Shown here piece after piece: positions 16,601-26,556 of a stretch of DNA of 64,000 nucleotides. The stretch's first letter is position 1. Each line of letters opens with the position of its first letter. This DNA is from Cardinium endosymbiont cBtQ1 of Bemisia tabaci (GTDB lineage: Bacteria > Bacteroidota > Bacteroidia > Cytophagales > Amoebophilaceae). The stretch is from assembly GCF_000689375.1 (NCBI RefSeq), contig NZ_CBQZ010000001.1, positions 310,001 through 374,000 of the forward strand, given 5' to 3'. The position numbers and the translations under genes were made by a program. The notes below the pieces were generated by a model. It made no database searches. It saw only the letters and a list, made by a program, of their open reading frames with translations, and was not told the DNA's origin.

Positions 16601-18796
16601 CAGACAAACGATTACCATCTAGCAGAGACTTTTTCTTTGCTCAAAAAAAAGCTAGCACCACTGAACCTAAATAAGATAGATGAAGTAGATCTTATGTTTC
16701 TATTTACACATGAAACATTTTCTTTAGACCAAACCTTGTTTCCAATTTACTATAGTAAGCTGCTGCCAGCTATTAAACATAGCGTCCGACAGTTCGATGG
16801 AGCTAATTTATCCCAATCGGTGATCGACCAACTGGTTGCGCAACACCTGTCAACTATTGATAAACCCTTACAGAGAACCATTGGCACAGCGCTCTACAAA
16901 CAAATTACCGATTCCTTACAAGGCAAGCAACAACGCGTTGCAAAAAGATGGAACCTTTTTTTACATACCGGTCAATTAGAACAATATACAGATGTTACCG
17001 CTTTATGGAATGATGTGATAGAACATTTGCCTACTTTTCCCTTAGCACAAGATAAAATACATGTACGACGACGCCTTATTGCAAATTTTACGACCGGTCA
17101 ACTCATGTTATTGGTTCGAAACCATAATGATATAGGCAAAACATTGGCAAACTTTATACAAGGAAGCTACCAATTGTGGTGTGCTACAGAAGGCTCATTA
17201 GACCAACAAAATATTAGTAGAAATCTATTTTGGGAGAGTGTATTGAAAACACTACCTAGAACATTAATGACCAAAGACGATTGGCTTGCAGAGATCATTA
17301 CCGAATGGAGTAATATTTTACAAATCACCCCCACTACACTATTAGAAACTTTTCAACTCTTTATTCAGGATACCAAAGGGATACCAGAAGTAGAACAACT
17401 AACGACTTCATTACACAGGCTAGAAGAAAAATATCGAGAAGGCATTCAACAACAAGCCGCACAACGTGGCTACAAAACACCTATTTTAACCAAACTGTAT
17501 CTATTGCTGAATGGAAGCTTATCTTTTTTTTCCCAACAGTATCCTCTAGCCATGGCTACATTGGGTAATGAATTGATGCAATCCATGGCGGACCAACCAT
17601 TGGCTTTATCAAAGCTATTAAAAGAGCAGGATAACCATGAATTGGCAGCCAGACGTATGGTATACTACTTTAGCCAAGAAATTACTACAAAAATGATAAC
17701 CTGTTTGGCAAAAGAAAAATCTCTATTTATAACGCACTACCTGGATCTATTAAGCAATGCATTGCCACACACTATTATACCACTCCACCATCTATCTAGA
17801 TGGAAAAAAGAACTCTGTATTTCTATTATGCATTATTTAATTACAAACAATCAAGTTGAAGAAGCAGAGTTTGTACACCGTACGTTACTGACTATCTGTT
17901 ATCCTAAAGAAATTGTTTACCAAGTCATCACTTCAACCGTAGCGAACGAAGATACCAACCAAGAAAAAAATAAAATCATAAGCTACCTTAAGCCACTGAT
18001 TAACCAGATCAATCAAAATAGGATTGACGCATCAATGGTAGTAAATAATCCATTAGAACAGTTACCAGCAACCCTAGAAAAAAAAACAGCTAAGAAAGAT
18101 AATATAGCAACAGAAGAGGTTCGGGTCTATACCAAAAATACTGGATTGGTTTTTCTATGGCCTTTTTTCTATGATTTTTTTAAGGTCCATAACCTAATGG
18201 TAGGCAATCAATTTGTTTGTGAGCAAGCAGCCCACAATGGAGTTTATCTCTTGCAATACTTAGTTACAGGAAAGCTAAAGAGTCCAGAATGGCAACTTAC
18301 CCTTCCGAAGCTACTTTGTGGCTTAGCCTATGATGCAGTATTGCTACCCTATAGCCCTATAGATGCAAATGATGATGCCTATGGTCAACTGCAATCAGAA
18401 ATGGTAGCTCAGCTAGAAAAGCAATCCTTACAGGACGCTACAAAAAAAATAGCCTCCAACAGCTTAATAGCCGCTGACACATTGGAACCCATAGCCATTC
18501 ATACCGAACTACTTATTGAAAAAGTAATAAAACGGTGGAAAAGTTTAAAAAAACTTAAAGAAACAATCTTATATCAGGATGTTACACTTCAACATATATT
18601 GAACGATTATTTTTTAAACAGAATGGGGATTTTGACTAGGCAGCAGATTCATGATGGTTCTGAAAGCACGTTTTGGCATCTTACCGTTATGCATCAAGAA
18701 TATGATACAGTCGAGTTACTGCCTCCTTGGTCTACGACCCGCCTGAAGCTACCTTGGATGCAAGAAGCCATTGTTTTGTTTTGGATGGTTGAGTAG
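13658..18796 (+). CDS. Contractile injection system tape-measure-like protein (Afp14/CIS_TMP type)
   Basis: Predicted 1,712 residues. The N-terminus follows the pattern of the contractile-injection-system tape-measure family: an opening HHVILRSRIEI, a helix, RHIMPILSKLFSQYVPDD, then the conserved DKLVIDIGDLN strand before a long helix. In Afp-type systems the tape measure sets tube length. Most of the protein is predicted helical. Between residues about 310 and 790 three related units repeat (GTIKAVIGQPGIRSLVKSWL and variants, then FLQSIDPY). Two of them share a 290-bp identical DNA stretch 612 bp apart, so the duplication is in frame and recent. I chose ATG 13658; a TTG at 13652 is in frame. 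No sheath, tube or ATPase genes are adjacent, unlike compact Afp clusters. Confidence 0.75.
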   Translation: MSTKIHHVILRSRIEITLDQHHQNNILQHTFHKVVQRHIMPILSKLFSQYVPDDAVIHLDKLVIDIGDLNLSTLGKQLPYQVERILMLKLKEEINKVIHNPTIDQIIPLPDAKMQAIAHYLSEGNFAWWMVERSEKQIEKIYLELLHHTPLRIAQLWCNLTKKEKAVQRCMGLFSQTTLANTLAYLLKQPIPYFTPILAEIGLLLHQTGILINRPYTLEQQLHGIALLATINQQKHKVDRIGFLQMLLQQAAIQTSTSYEKILEKLHAYYEENEKKYLYNPTVKACIFQLRDMVAMPPKYWYQDHNNQQKVLKELDKIGNYTMAPYQLSAAIGTIKAVIGQPGIRSLVKSWLKEKKNREKLIKRLPDALFVAFLQSIDPYVNLCTDFEKIATDTTSTIVPIGTIKANALAYCAFEHFNEVKNQEKVLKVLEKISSPTTIPYQLSAAIGTIKAAIDQPGVRSLVKRWLKEKQNREIFIKRLPDGLFIRFLQSIDPYIVTLYADFVALVTATTVTSAPICAIKANSLDYCAFEHSKRAYLKAIQSLFKEYISNGLINKQGLSILCATHTYHPEVEAIMQPLVSITQASVLSNGPKITTYSDGSIDNPQLVSTQPAYLNSAPISISEGGSSSLLKALETIIHPTIPADERSEAIRKIKVAIGQPSIRSLVKNWLKEKATRKKLITRLSDALFIRFLQSIDPYIVTLYADFVALVTATTVTSAPICAIKANSLDYCAFEHSKRAYLKAIQSLFKEYISNGLINKQGLSILCATHTYHPEVEAIMQPLVSISQTSLLSDGPKIRVHDNNSLHTDPKLTGIGATYLDRDSVSSLESSLSDVVDFLLYNELPKDQLVPAYLIAKRLGHATYQQIRDQLTPVCQEATILRKLIQHATEPILNKLLQVFVPFSDQILDRLEEVIAQSKVVQCTEQLTNIRLIKEIFIKAAIMHIPPTTEKQYIERILYHLGRQTSFSPIILCDQLIDGTKQTNDYHLAETFSLLKKKLAPLNLNKIDEVDLMFLFTHETFSLDQTLFPIYYSKLLPAIKHSVRQFDGANLSQSVIDQLVAQHLSTIDKPLQRTIGTALYKQITDSLQGKQQRVAKRWNLFLHTGQLEQYTDVTALWNDVIEHLPTFPLAQDKIHVRRRLIANFTTGQLMLLVRNHNDIGKTLANFIQGSYQLWCATEGSLDQQNISRNLFWESVLKTLPRTLMTKDDWLAEIITEWSNILQITPTTLLETFQLFIQDTKGIPEVEQLTTSLHRLEEKYREGIQQQAAQRGYKTPILTKLYLLLNGSLSFFSQQYPLAMATLGNELMQSMADQPLALSKLLKEQDNHELAARRMVYYFSQEITTKMITCLAKEKSLFITHYLDLLSNALPHTIIPLHHLSRWKKELCISIMHYLITNNQVEEAEFVHRTLLTICYPKEIVYQVITSTVANEDTNQEKNKIISYLKPLINQINQNRIDASMVVNNPLEQLPATLEKKTAKKDNIATEEVRVYTKNTGLVFLWPFFYDFFKVHNLMVGNQFVCEQAAHNGVYLLQYLVTGKLKSPEWQLTLPKLLCGLAYDAVLLPYSPIDANDDAYGQLQSEMVAQLEKQSLQDATKKIASNSLIAADTLEPIAIHTELLIEKVIKRWKSLKKLKETILYQDVTLQHILNDYFLNRMGILTRQQIHDGSESTFWHLTVMHQEYDTVELLPPWSTTRLKLPWMQEAIVLFWMVE
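15110..15399 (+). repeat. 290-bp direct repeat inside the tape-measure-like gene, copy 1
   Basis: Identical by eye over 290 bp to 15722-16011. The spacing is 612 bp, exactly 204 codons, so the reading frame is kept. It codes from FIRFLQSIDPY to EAIMQPLV. Flanking sequence diverges sharply at both edges, which points to recent duplication or gene conversion. Confidence 0.95.
15170..15201 (+). repeat. Hairpin-forming inverted repeat within the duplicated unit
   Basis: Two perfect 13-bp arms (GCGCTTGTAACAG and CTGTTACAAGCGC) separated by six bases. It is coding sequence and occurs again at 15782-15813 in the second copy. Confidence 0.85.
15722..16011 (+). repeat. 290-bp direct repeat inside the tape-measure-like gene, copy 2
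   Basis: Second copy of the block at 15110-15399, with no difference that I can see. Confidence 0.95.
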
Positions 18797-18919
18797 TACA
18801 AAGACCTATATAGTGATCTTGTCAAGCTATACTGCTGATTAAAAATGTATTTTATATTTGCGATTATTAAAATAAGTTATGAACTTATCTATCTATAAAC
18901 CATTTAATTGATCCTTATC

Positions 18920-20845
18920 ATGTTTTACAACAAAAATAAATTGATCTTGTCACTATCCTACTGTTTGCTCTTCGTTTCTTCTAACTGTAAGCAAGTACCT
19001 ATTTTATCGATTTCAGACCATAAAGATATACTACAGAATCATAGATTAGCAGGTAAGCCGCCTGTCGTTTCGCTTTCTTCTTACAGGGAGCTAGGCAGCA
19101 TCAGTTGCATGGGAGGTGCAAAAACAGATTTTTTATTTCAATGTAAAGGGACCATTTCCAATATAAACCTTCCATTAAAAGGTCAATTGGCTTTTATAGG
19201 GATAGTAGATGGTGCTAGGTCCCCTAATAAAGCATCACCTATAGTAAAAAGTGCGATAGATGCTAAAGATAAAGTTGAAATATTACTATGGCAAGGCGAA
19301 GATGGTTTTATCTATTGGCATAAACCTGATACAGGTATAAACGAATGGATTATTAAGATAAAAGAACAGGATTACAAAAAATTAACGTCAAAAACATATG
19401 CAGTGCATATGGTATACCTTCCCAATGGTGCCTCTCCCGAGGATCATATTATTTCGACTAACTCAGTTCAAATAAATGCTAAAGATAAAAATGAACAGCT
19501 GCCCAATTATCAAAATATTGGTTTAGAAGCCATAGACCCTATTGAAGAACAAATCAATAATAGTACAGGTTGGTTCTTAAAAGGTAAGATAAATGCAGAC
19601 CTAAAAAATGGTACCAAAATGGGTTTTATATTGGTTAGAGAAGCAATTAACCCTTATCCATTGGTTCAGCAAGTAATGGCTTCTAAAGAGGGATGGCCTA
19701 CGCTACCTACATCTTTTAATGATGAAATGGTTATCATTCCAGGTAGTTTAAGGGAAAAAGATCCTCCTATAGTAGGTGAGTTATTAAGTAGCCAAGCCCC
19801 TATTCAAGGTGGTAAGTTTAAGGTAATTTGTTATTGGATTCAAAATCAACATTGCTATTTGAGTCAAATGGAACATATAATCTCTGATGGTAGGTCAAAA
19901 TCAGATGCTAGTGCTCCTGCTACTATCCTCTTTACCGACGATAGCCATCGTATAGAAGTATCCAATGTAAGCCTTTGCCGTGAGGAAGTATCAGAAGGAA
20001 AGCAAGTGGTTACCTTGTCTGATTTTAAAATTGACTATGCTCTTAATGGTCAAAAAACATCATTACCGGCTCATCTAAAGCCATTTTTGCTTTTTTTACC
20101 AAAAAATACCCTTTGGCGAACCGCTACCATTGAATCTTTGTTTAAAAAATTGAAGACATCGAACCAAAAAGCTGGTATAAGCGACGATGGAACCATTTGT
20201 CTGGCAGCCGGTTCAGGCAAACTGCTAGACGCATCTTGTATAAACTTTTTTAGCCGTGCAACAGACTATGAATATTTTGTCTGCTTGCTTTCTACAGAAA
20301 ACCATAAGCTTACATTTTGCACACAAAAAGAAAACATAACCATACAAGAAAAAGAAAAACCACAACTACCTAAAAAAGATGGGCTGCAATCCCATCGGCC
20401 AATAGATATAACCTTAGATAATAAGGATGCCCATATTACTTTGACTGTACCCCCTGCTTGGAAACTTTGGTCAGAACCCTATATTGACTATAACCTCCCT
20501 AAAGTTACATTAACACCTAAACAATTAGATAAAAATAAGCTTGCCCATGGAGGCTTTTTAATCGCTAAGGCTGCACAGCTAAATGGTTCAAAAATGGATA
20601 ATCATAGTGATGTGATTCGCAACTTTATTAAAAATAAAAATAGGCCCATATTTTATGATGGTACATTTTTGATCTTCCAAGAGGAGCTTACGGGAGGAAT
20701 GGAACAGGACTTAGTAAGGAATATGTATGACGCATATAAAAATGAGTCAGCAGGCAATCAAGCTTTAAAGATTAGCTATTGGGCAGAATATGAAAATAAA
20801 ATTGTATGGAGCAGTCCAGTAAGTATAGAACTTATTATTAACTAA
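18920..20845 (+). CDS. Large putative lipoprotein of unknown function beside the tape-measure gene
   Basis: About 641 residues from ATG 18920. The N-terminus is a signal (NKNKLILSLSYCLLFVSSNC) with Cys20 as possible lipidation site; Asn at -1 is unusual. The rest is beta-rich and seems to hold about four divergent units of 130-160 residues. Comparable strands are LAFIGIVDGARSP, MGFILVREAINP and HGGFLIAKAAQLNG, each followed some 20-30 residues later by another strand. I recognise no enzyme motif. It follows the tape-measure gene by 123 bp on the same strand, so a link to the injection system is possible but not shown. Confidence 0.7.
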   Translation: MFYNKNKLILSLSYCLLFVSSNCKQVPILSISDHKDILQNHRLAGKPPVVSLSSYRELGSISCMGGAKTDFLFQCKGTISNINLPLKGQLAFIGIVDGARSPNKASPIVKSAIDAKDKVEILLWQGEDGFIYWHKPDTGINEWIIKIKEQDYKKLTSKTYAVHMVYLPNGASPEDHIISTNSVQINAKDKNEQLPNYQNIGLEAIDPIEEQINNSTGWFLKGKINADLKNGTKMGFILVREAINPYPLVQQVMASKEGWPTLPTSFNDEMVIIPGSLREKDPPIVGELLSSQAPIQGGKFKVICYWIQNQHCYLSQMEHIISDGRSKSDASAPATILFTDDSHRIEVSNVSLCREEVSEGKQVVTLSDFKIDYALNGQKTSLPAHLKPFLLFLPKNTLWRTATIESLFKKLKTSNQKAGISDDGTICLAAGSGKLLDASCINFFSRATDYEYFVCLLSTENHKLTFCTQKENITIQEKEKPQLPKKDGLQSHRPIDITLDNKDAHITLTVPPAWKLWSEPYIDYNLPKVTLTPKQLDKNKLAHGGFLIAKAAQLNGSKMDNHSDVIRNFIKNKNRPIFYDGTFLIFQEELTGGMEQDLVRNMYDAYKNESAGNQALKISYWAEYENKIVWSSPVSIELIIN

Positions 20846-21043
20846 TATAGTGGCATTGGCGCTATAGATTCAAAGTATATTTGTATTATATTTCAGTCTC
20901 AAAAAAAATACTATAAACTCATTATTTTTAGTATTCTTGAGAAGATATGTCAAAAATAGGATTCTATTGCCATCATATTGGTTCGCCAGAACCTAAAAAG
21001 TCATTATATTGAACCTTATTATTAATAGCTCTACTCTATCCTT

Positions 21044-22066
21044 ATGGTGACCTCAAAATTTCTAAATCCCAAGAACGATGTAGCCTTTCGTAAAATATTT
21101 GGTAGTGAAAAACATAAAGATATTCTTATTCACTTTATCAATGATGTGTTGGGTCTAAAAGGCTCAGAAAAGGTAGAAAAGGTTACCTTTTTGTCTACTA
21201 TTCAAGATCCAGATATCGCTTGTAAAAAAGAGAGTATCGTAGATGTATTATGCACCGACCAGTATGGGAAGCAAATCATTGTAGAAATGCAGGTAGCTCC
21301 TCAAGAAGGATTTGAAAAAAGAGCGCAATACTATGCCTCTAAAGCCTATTCCAGACAACTCAACGTAGGTCAAGAAGTAGGCGCTAGATATCAAGATCTC
21401 AAATCAGTTATCTTTATAGCTATCACGGATTATATTGTTTTTCCTGAAAAAAAAGATTATTTATCTAATCATGTTATTTTAGACTCTAAAACGTATCAAA
21501 GAGATTTAAAAGATTTTTCTTTCACCTTTATAGAATTACCCAAATTCAAGATTAAATCTATCGAATCACTCTCTACGATGATAGAGAAGTGGTGTTACTT
21601 TTTTAAATATGCTTCCTCTACTAACGAAGCAGACGTACGTAAAATAATAGATTCAGATTTAGTGATCCAACGTGCGTATGAAGTCTTAAATCGTTTTAAC
21701 TGGTCAGAAGAAGAATTAAGGACCTATGAGAAAGAGATTAAGCGTATTATGGATAATCAGGCTGTAGAGGACTATATGAAAAAAAAAGCTAGACAAGAAG
21801 GGAGACAAGAAGGGAGACAAGAAGGGAGACAAGAAGGGAGACAAGAAGGGAGACAAGAAGGGAGACAAGAAGGGAGACAAGAAGGGAGACAAGAAGGGAG
21901 ACAAGAAGGGAGACAAGAAGGGAGACAAGAAGGAGAAAAAAATAAAGCCATTTCTATAGCTAGAGCTATGCTTTTAAAAGGATACCCTATGGAAGATATT
22001 ACTCTCCTTACTGGCTTATCTAAGTCTGATATTCAATATATTAAGCAGACTCTATCTATGCTTTAA
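21044..22066 (+). CDS. PD-(D/E)XK nuclease family transposase (Rpn/PDDEXK_2 type)
   Basis: 340 residues. The N-terminal part is typical of this family: FLNPKNDVAFRKIFGS, then the nuclease core with VDVLCTD and IIVEMQ (Asp and Glu-x-Gln of the PD-(D/E)XK site), and YYASKAYSRQL. These proteins are linked to recombination-promoting nucleases and often multiply in symbiont genomes. Near residues 250-297 twelve tandem RQEG units come from a 12-bp DNA repeat. The C-terminus (ARAMLLKGYPMEDITLLTGL) is the helix-turn-helix-like tail usual for the family. The gene looks intact. An IS5 end lies 16 bp after the stop. Confidence 0.85.
   Translation: MVTSKFLNPKNDVAFRKIFGSEKHKDILIHFINDVLGLKGSEKVEKVTFLSTIQDPDIACKKESIVDVLCTDQYGKQIIVEMQVAPQEGFEKRAQYYASKAYSRQLNVGQEVGARYQDLKSVIFIAITDYIVFPEKKDYLSNHVILDSKTYQRDLKDFSFTFIELPKFKIKSIESLSTMIEKWCYFFKYASSTNEADVRKIIDSDLVIQRAYEVLNRFNWSEEELRTYEKEIKRIMDNQAVEDYMKKKARQEGRQEGRQEGRQEGRQEGRQEGRQEGRQEGRQEGRQEGRQEGRQEGEKNKAISIARAMLLKGYPMEDITLLTGLSKSDIQYIKQTLSML
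21791..21934 (+). repeat. 12-bp coding minisatellite, 12 units
   Basis: Twelve tandem copies of AGACAAGAAGGG, the last with one change, encode RQEG repeats. The unit length is a multiple of three, so copy-number changes stay in frame. Confidence 0.97.
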
Positions 22067-22082
22067 ATGCTTTTCCCAAAAT

Positions 22083-22113
22083 GAGACCGTTGCAATAGAT
22101 TTTTAGATTTTAG
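22083..22113 (+). mobile_element. Solo left end of an IS5-family element
   Basis: GAGACCGTTGCAATAG plus TTTTTAGATTTTAG is the left end of the 1,288-bp element at 37044, with one change. No transposase follows. The 120 bp beyond it, to the SPOR gene, contain only a short stem (CCCTGTATTTGCAATACAGGG, 22147-22167) that could end transcription. Confidence 0.65.
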
Positions 22114-22146
22114 TTGTAGCTAAGTCATTCATACCGTAATCTTAAG

Positions 22147-22167
22147 CCCTGTATTTGCAATACAGGG
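22147..22167. terminator. Possible terminator stem
   Basis: CCCTGTATT and its exact complement AATACAGGG face each other across three bases. It lies between the PDDEXK gene (plus) and the SPOR gene (minus), which converge on it. No strong T-run follows on either strand. Confidence 0.4.
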
Positions 22168-22231
22168 TGAGTTAACTATAGTAGAAATCCGAGTAACGTT
22201 TTTAACGAAGAAATAGAACCTATTTTATAAA

Positions 22232-22246
22232 GGTTTCAGTCCACTA
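22232..22246 (-). repeat. IS3-type terminal repeat forming the end of a coding sequence
   Basis: On the minus strand this reads TATAGTGGACTGAAA, the end consensus of the IS3 element. It supplies the last codons (IVD) and the stop of the SPOR protein. Nothing of the rest of the IS is visible next to it. Confidence 0.6.
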
Positions 22247-22736
22247 TAGAGCGTATAGAAGGTCGAATTATCACAGATGGTATTTTTTTTACTAAGGTAA
22301 GATAGACAAAATAGGCCTCTAATCTATCCCCAAAAAAGCCTAACTGAACAGTATAATGGGGTTGCCTGTAGTGAAGCGTAGCAGGATAAGCAAAGGTAGC
22401 CACTGATTCTTGTGCCTTTAACGCTGCTGTTCTACTACTACCCATATAGAGCTGTATGGTATAACCTTTTAACGAATTAGCTTGCTTATAAGCTAGCTTT
22501 CGCTGTGTTAAACGCTCCATCAAACAACTCGTTTGGTCTAATGGACATATCAATGGAAGGGAAGGCCCCTTTTTTATTGCTTTAGGGCTTTTAAAGTATT
22601 CCATTCTGTATGGAGCAAGATTTTCTTCATAGATCCCCTTTTTTAATTGTTTCAAGTTAGATGAAGAGGTAGCTTTTGATTCCATGCATCCTATGATGCC
22701 ATTAAAAAAAATCCATACGAAATACTTTATAGTCAT
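22236..22736 (-). CDS. SPOR-domain lipoprotein
   Basis: 166 residues. MTIKYFVWIFFNGIIGCMES fits a lipoprotein signal with Cys17. The C-terminal 75 residues resemble the Bacteroidetes SPOR domain: GYTIQLYMGSSRTAA, ATLHYRQPHYTVQLGFFGDR, then LEAYFVYLTLVKK. SPOR domains bind denuded peptidoglycan glycan strands, usually at division sites. The last residues SIVD and the stop lie in an IS3 terminal repeat, so the original C-terminus may have been replaced. The SPOR call is from pattern only. Confidence 0.65.
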   Translation of the reverse strand: MTIKYFVWIFFNGIIGCMESKATSSSNLKQLKKGIYEENLAPYRMEYFKSPKAIKKGPSLPLICPLDQTSCLMERLTQRKLAYKQANSLKGYTIQLYMGSSRTAALKAQESVATFAYPATLHYRQPHYTVQLGFFGDRLEAYFVYLTLVKKIPSVIIRPSIRSIVD

Positions 22737-24629
<1,893 letters not shown>

Positions 24630-24900
24630 GGGAGACAATAGGCTCATTTAGTTGAAAGCAGATTTGAAAAGGAGCTACATCTGTAACCAACCATAAGGGT
24701 ATGCCGCATAGATGATGATGAAAAAGATTTAAAAGTCTATTTTTTTAGTTAAATTTACCAAACAAAAGCTATTTACTTAACTAAATAGCACTAGTGCCAT
24801 CAGTTTGGCATCTATGGGATGGCACAGTAATAGGTAGAAGTAAGAAATATGTAATATTTCTTTTGTATTGATATCATTAAACATTAAAAATTATACTGTG

Positions 24901-25551
24901 ATGAATTATAGATTTTTATTTGCATGGGTGCTAATGGCCTCCATGTATACCGGGGTAAAAGCACATCCACCTAAAGAGGATGACCAGTCGCAAGCGGTAC
25001 CACCTAGTTTAAAGATTGGGTATGTAAATGTGGCTTATATATTCGAGCAACTACCAGAGGCTATAAAAAATAATCAAGACTTTCAAACTTTCCAGAAGCA
25101 ATTGAGTAATAACCTTGGATTGAAAGCGAGCGAGCTAGAAAAAAAGTATTCCGATTACCAAAAACAGGTGGATACGTTTACGGAAGCTCAGCAAAAACAG
25201 AAACAGGCAGAGCTCAGTGAATTGCACCAAAGTCTTCGTACCCTTGAGCAGCAAATGCCTGCTGAAATAGAAAAAAAATATAAGGTAGTTATACAACCCA
25301 TCCATCACAAAATAAAACAGGTCATTGACAAAATTGCAAAAGAACAAAGTTATTCTTTTGTATTAGCCAAAGATACAGAGGCAGGTCCTGTAGTACTTTT
25401 TGCGCAGCCTGGATTTGATCTTTCTGAGCTTGTATTGGAAAAACTTAAAACAATGGCGCCTAAAGAGATAGAACCACCTGTAGTAGGCCCGAAAACACAA
25501 ACTCCTGCTCAGCCATCTACTCGTTCGGCTAAAGCAGTCAAGAAAAAATAA
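24901..25551 (+). CDS. OmpH/Skp-family periplasmic chaperone
   Basis: About 216 residues from ATG 24901; an upstream in-frame start at 24868 would spoil the signal peptide. MNYRFLFAWVLMASMYTGVKA is a Sec signal with AxA-like cleavage. The mature part opens with KIGYVNVAYIFEQLPE, typical of OmpH, then about 100 residues of charged coiled coil, then IAKEQSYSFVLAKD. The family holds unfolded outer-membrane proteins in the periplasm. It is first of three consecutive outer-membrane-assembly genes and is followed by a hairpin. Confidence 0.88.
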   Translation: MNYRFLFAWVLMASMYTGVKAHPPKEDDQSQAVPPSLKIGYVNVAYIFEQLPEAIKNNQDFQTFQKQLSNNLGLKASELEKKYSDYQKQVDTFTEAQQKQKQAELSELHQSLRTLEQQMPAEIEKKYKVVIQPIHHKIKQVIDKIAKEQSYSFVLAKDTEAGPVVLFAQPGFDLSELVLEKLKTMAPKEIEPPVVGPKTQTPAQPSTRSAKAVKKK

Positions 25552-25558
25552 GCCAAAG

Positions 25559-25597
25559 CCCCCTCTTTCCTATTTTAGGTAGTCAATAAAGAGGGGG
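25559..25597 (+). terminator. Stem-loop terminator candidate after ompH/skp
   Basis: Perfect 10-bp arms CCCCCTCTTT and AAAGAGGGGG separated by 19 bases, starting 8 bp after the stop codon. There is no clean T-tract after it, so it may be an mRNA-stabilising stem or partial terminator. Confidence 0.6.
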
Positions 25598-25668
25598 TAT
25601 TATACAGCTTATAATGGTGTTTTTATTAATCTGTAGTCTAGTTTAGTATCATTTTTTGTGGATTCATT

Positions 25669-26556
25669 TTGAGGCTATCTTATCTAAATAGATTTTTTGG
25701 TTATGGCTTGCTGTCAATCCTGATTTATTGGATATTGGGCAGTTGTAATGCTGAAAAAAGCACAAAAAATTCCCAAAAAGATTCTTTTATTGCTTTTGTT
25801 GGTAAGCAATATTTATATCCATCGGATCTTGCACCCATGGATCCTTTGCATACTGATGTTGCAGATCGAGATTTTTTTATTAAAAAATATGTAGAAGAGT
25901 GGGCATGTAAGCAGCTCCTTATTGCGCAAGCGGATTACCCATCTATCCAGCCTTCTATGGAAGCGAAGTTAAATGACTATAAAAATGACCTATTGGCCTA
26001 TCATTTTTTAGAAAGGCTAATTCAGTCTGAATGGGATCCATATGTATCATCAGAAGAAGTAGCAGATTACTATCAAAAATACAAACAGCGTGACTTTATA
26101 CTACCTCATGATATCGTAAGGGGGCTGTTTTTGGTGCTTCCTTCAAAAGCTGCTTCTATTAATTCTGTAAGGTCACTTATACTATCAAATAAAGCAGCAG
26201 ATCGAGCAAAATTGCAATCCTATTGCAAATCTTATGCTCATGCCGCTATCTTAGAAAGAAACAAATGGTTGCCTTGGGAAACAGTTTTGGTTAAAACTGG
26301 CTATCGTCCAGTTGGAGATGCAACTAGACTGTTAAAAACCAACAAATTTATTCATATAGTGGGCCAAAAGTATACCTATTTTTTAAAAATAGATCAGTAT
26401 AAACTAGCACAAGAAATTGCGCCGTTAGAAGCAGTGGAAGATCGAGTTAAGGCAATTATTTTACATAAAAGGAAATTAGATCTTATAAATAAAATTAAAT
26501 GTAAACTCCTAGAAGATGCTAAAAAAAATAATACCTGTGTTATTCAGATTAACTAA
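25669..26556 (+). CDS. SurA/PpiC-like periplasmic lipoprotein
   Basis: 295 residues. Lipoprotein signal with lipobox LGSC near residue 26, followed by a Ser/Lys-rich linker. The body is helical (YVEEWACKQLLIAQADY, DYKNDLLAYHFLERLIQSEW), and EEVADYYQKYKQRDF is the element that precedes parvulin domains in SurA-like Bacteroidetes lipoproteins. No parvulin catalytic signature is clear, so it is probably a chaperone rather than an active isomerase. It overlaps the next SurA-like gene by 41 bp. Confidence 0.7.
   Translation: MRLSYLNRFFGYGLLSILIYWILGSCNAEKSTKNSQKDSFIAFVGKQYLYPSDLAPMDPLHTDVADRDFFIKKYVEEWACKQLLIAQADYPSIQPSMEAKLNDYKNDLLAYHFLERLIQSEWDPYVSSEEVADYYQKYKQRDFILPHDIVRGLFLVLPSKAASINSVRSLILSNKAADRAKLQSYCKSYAHAAILERNKWLPWETVLVKTGYRPVGDATRLLKTNKFIHIVGQKYTYFLKIDQYKLAQEIAPLEAVEDRVKAIILHKRKLDLINKIKCKLLEDAKKNNTCVIQIN

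Noticed and set aside
18797-18830. AAAGACCTATATAGTGATCTTGTCA after the tape-measure gene, similar to the flank and tip of the IS5-family element
   Set aside because: Only about 15 bp match well; too short to claim an IS remnant.
21716-21928. Minus-strand open frame encoding SPFL repeats
   Set aside because: It is only the complement of the RQEG minisatellite and has no independent support.
21791-21934. Regularly spaced repeat that could be mistaken for a CRISPR array
   Set aside because: The 12-bp units are contiguous, have no spacers and lie in frame inside a coding sequence.
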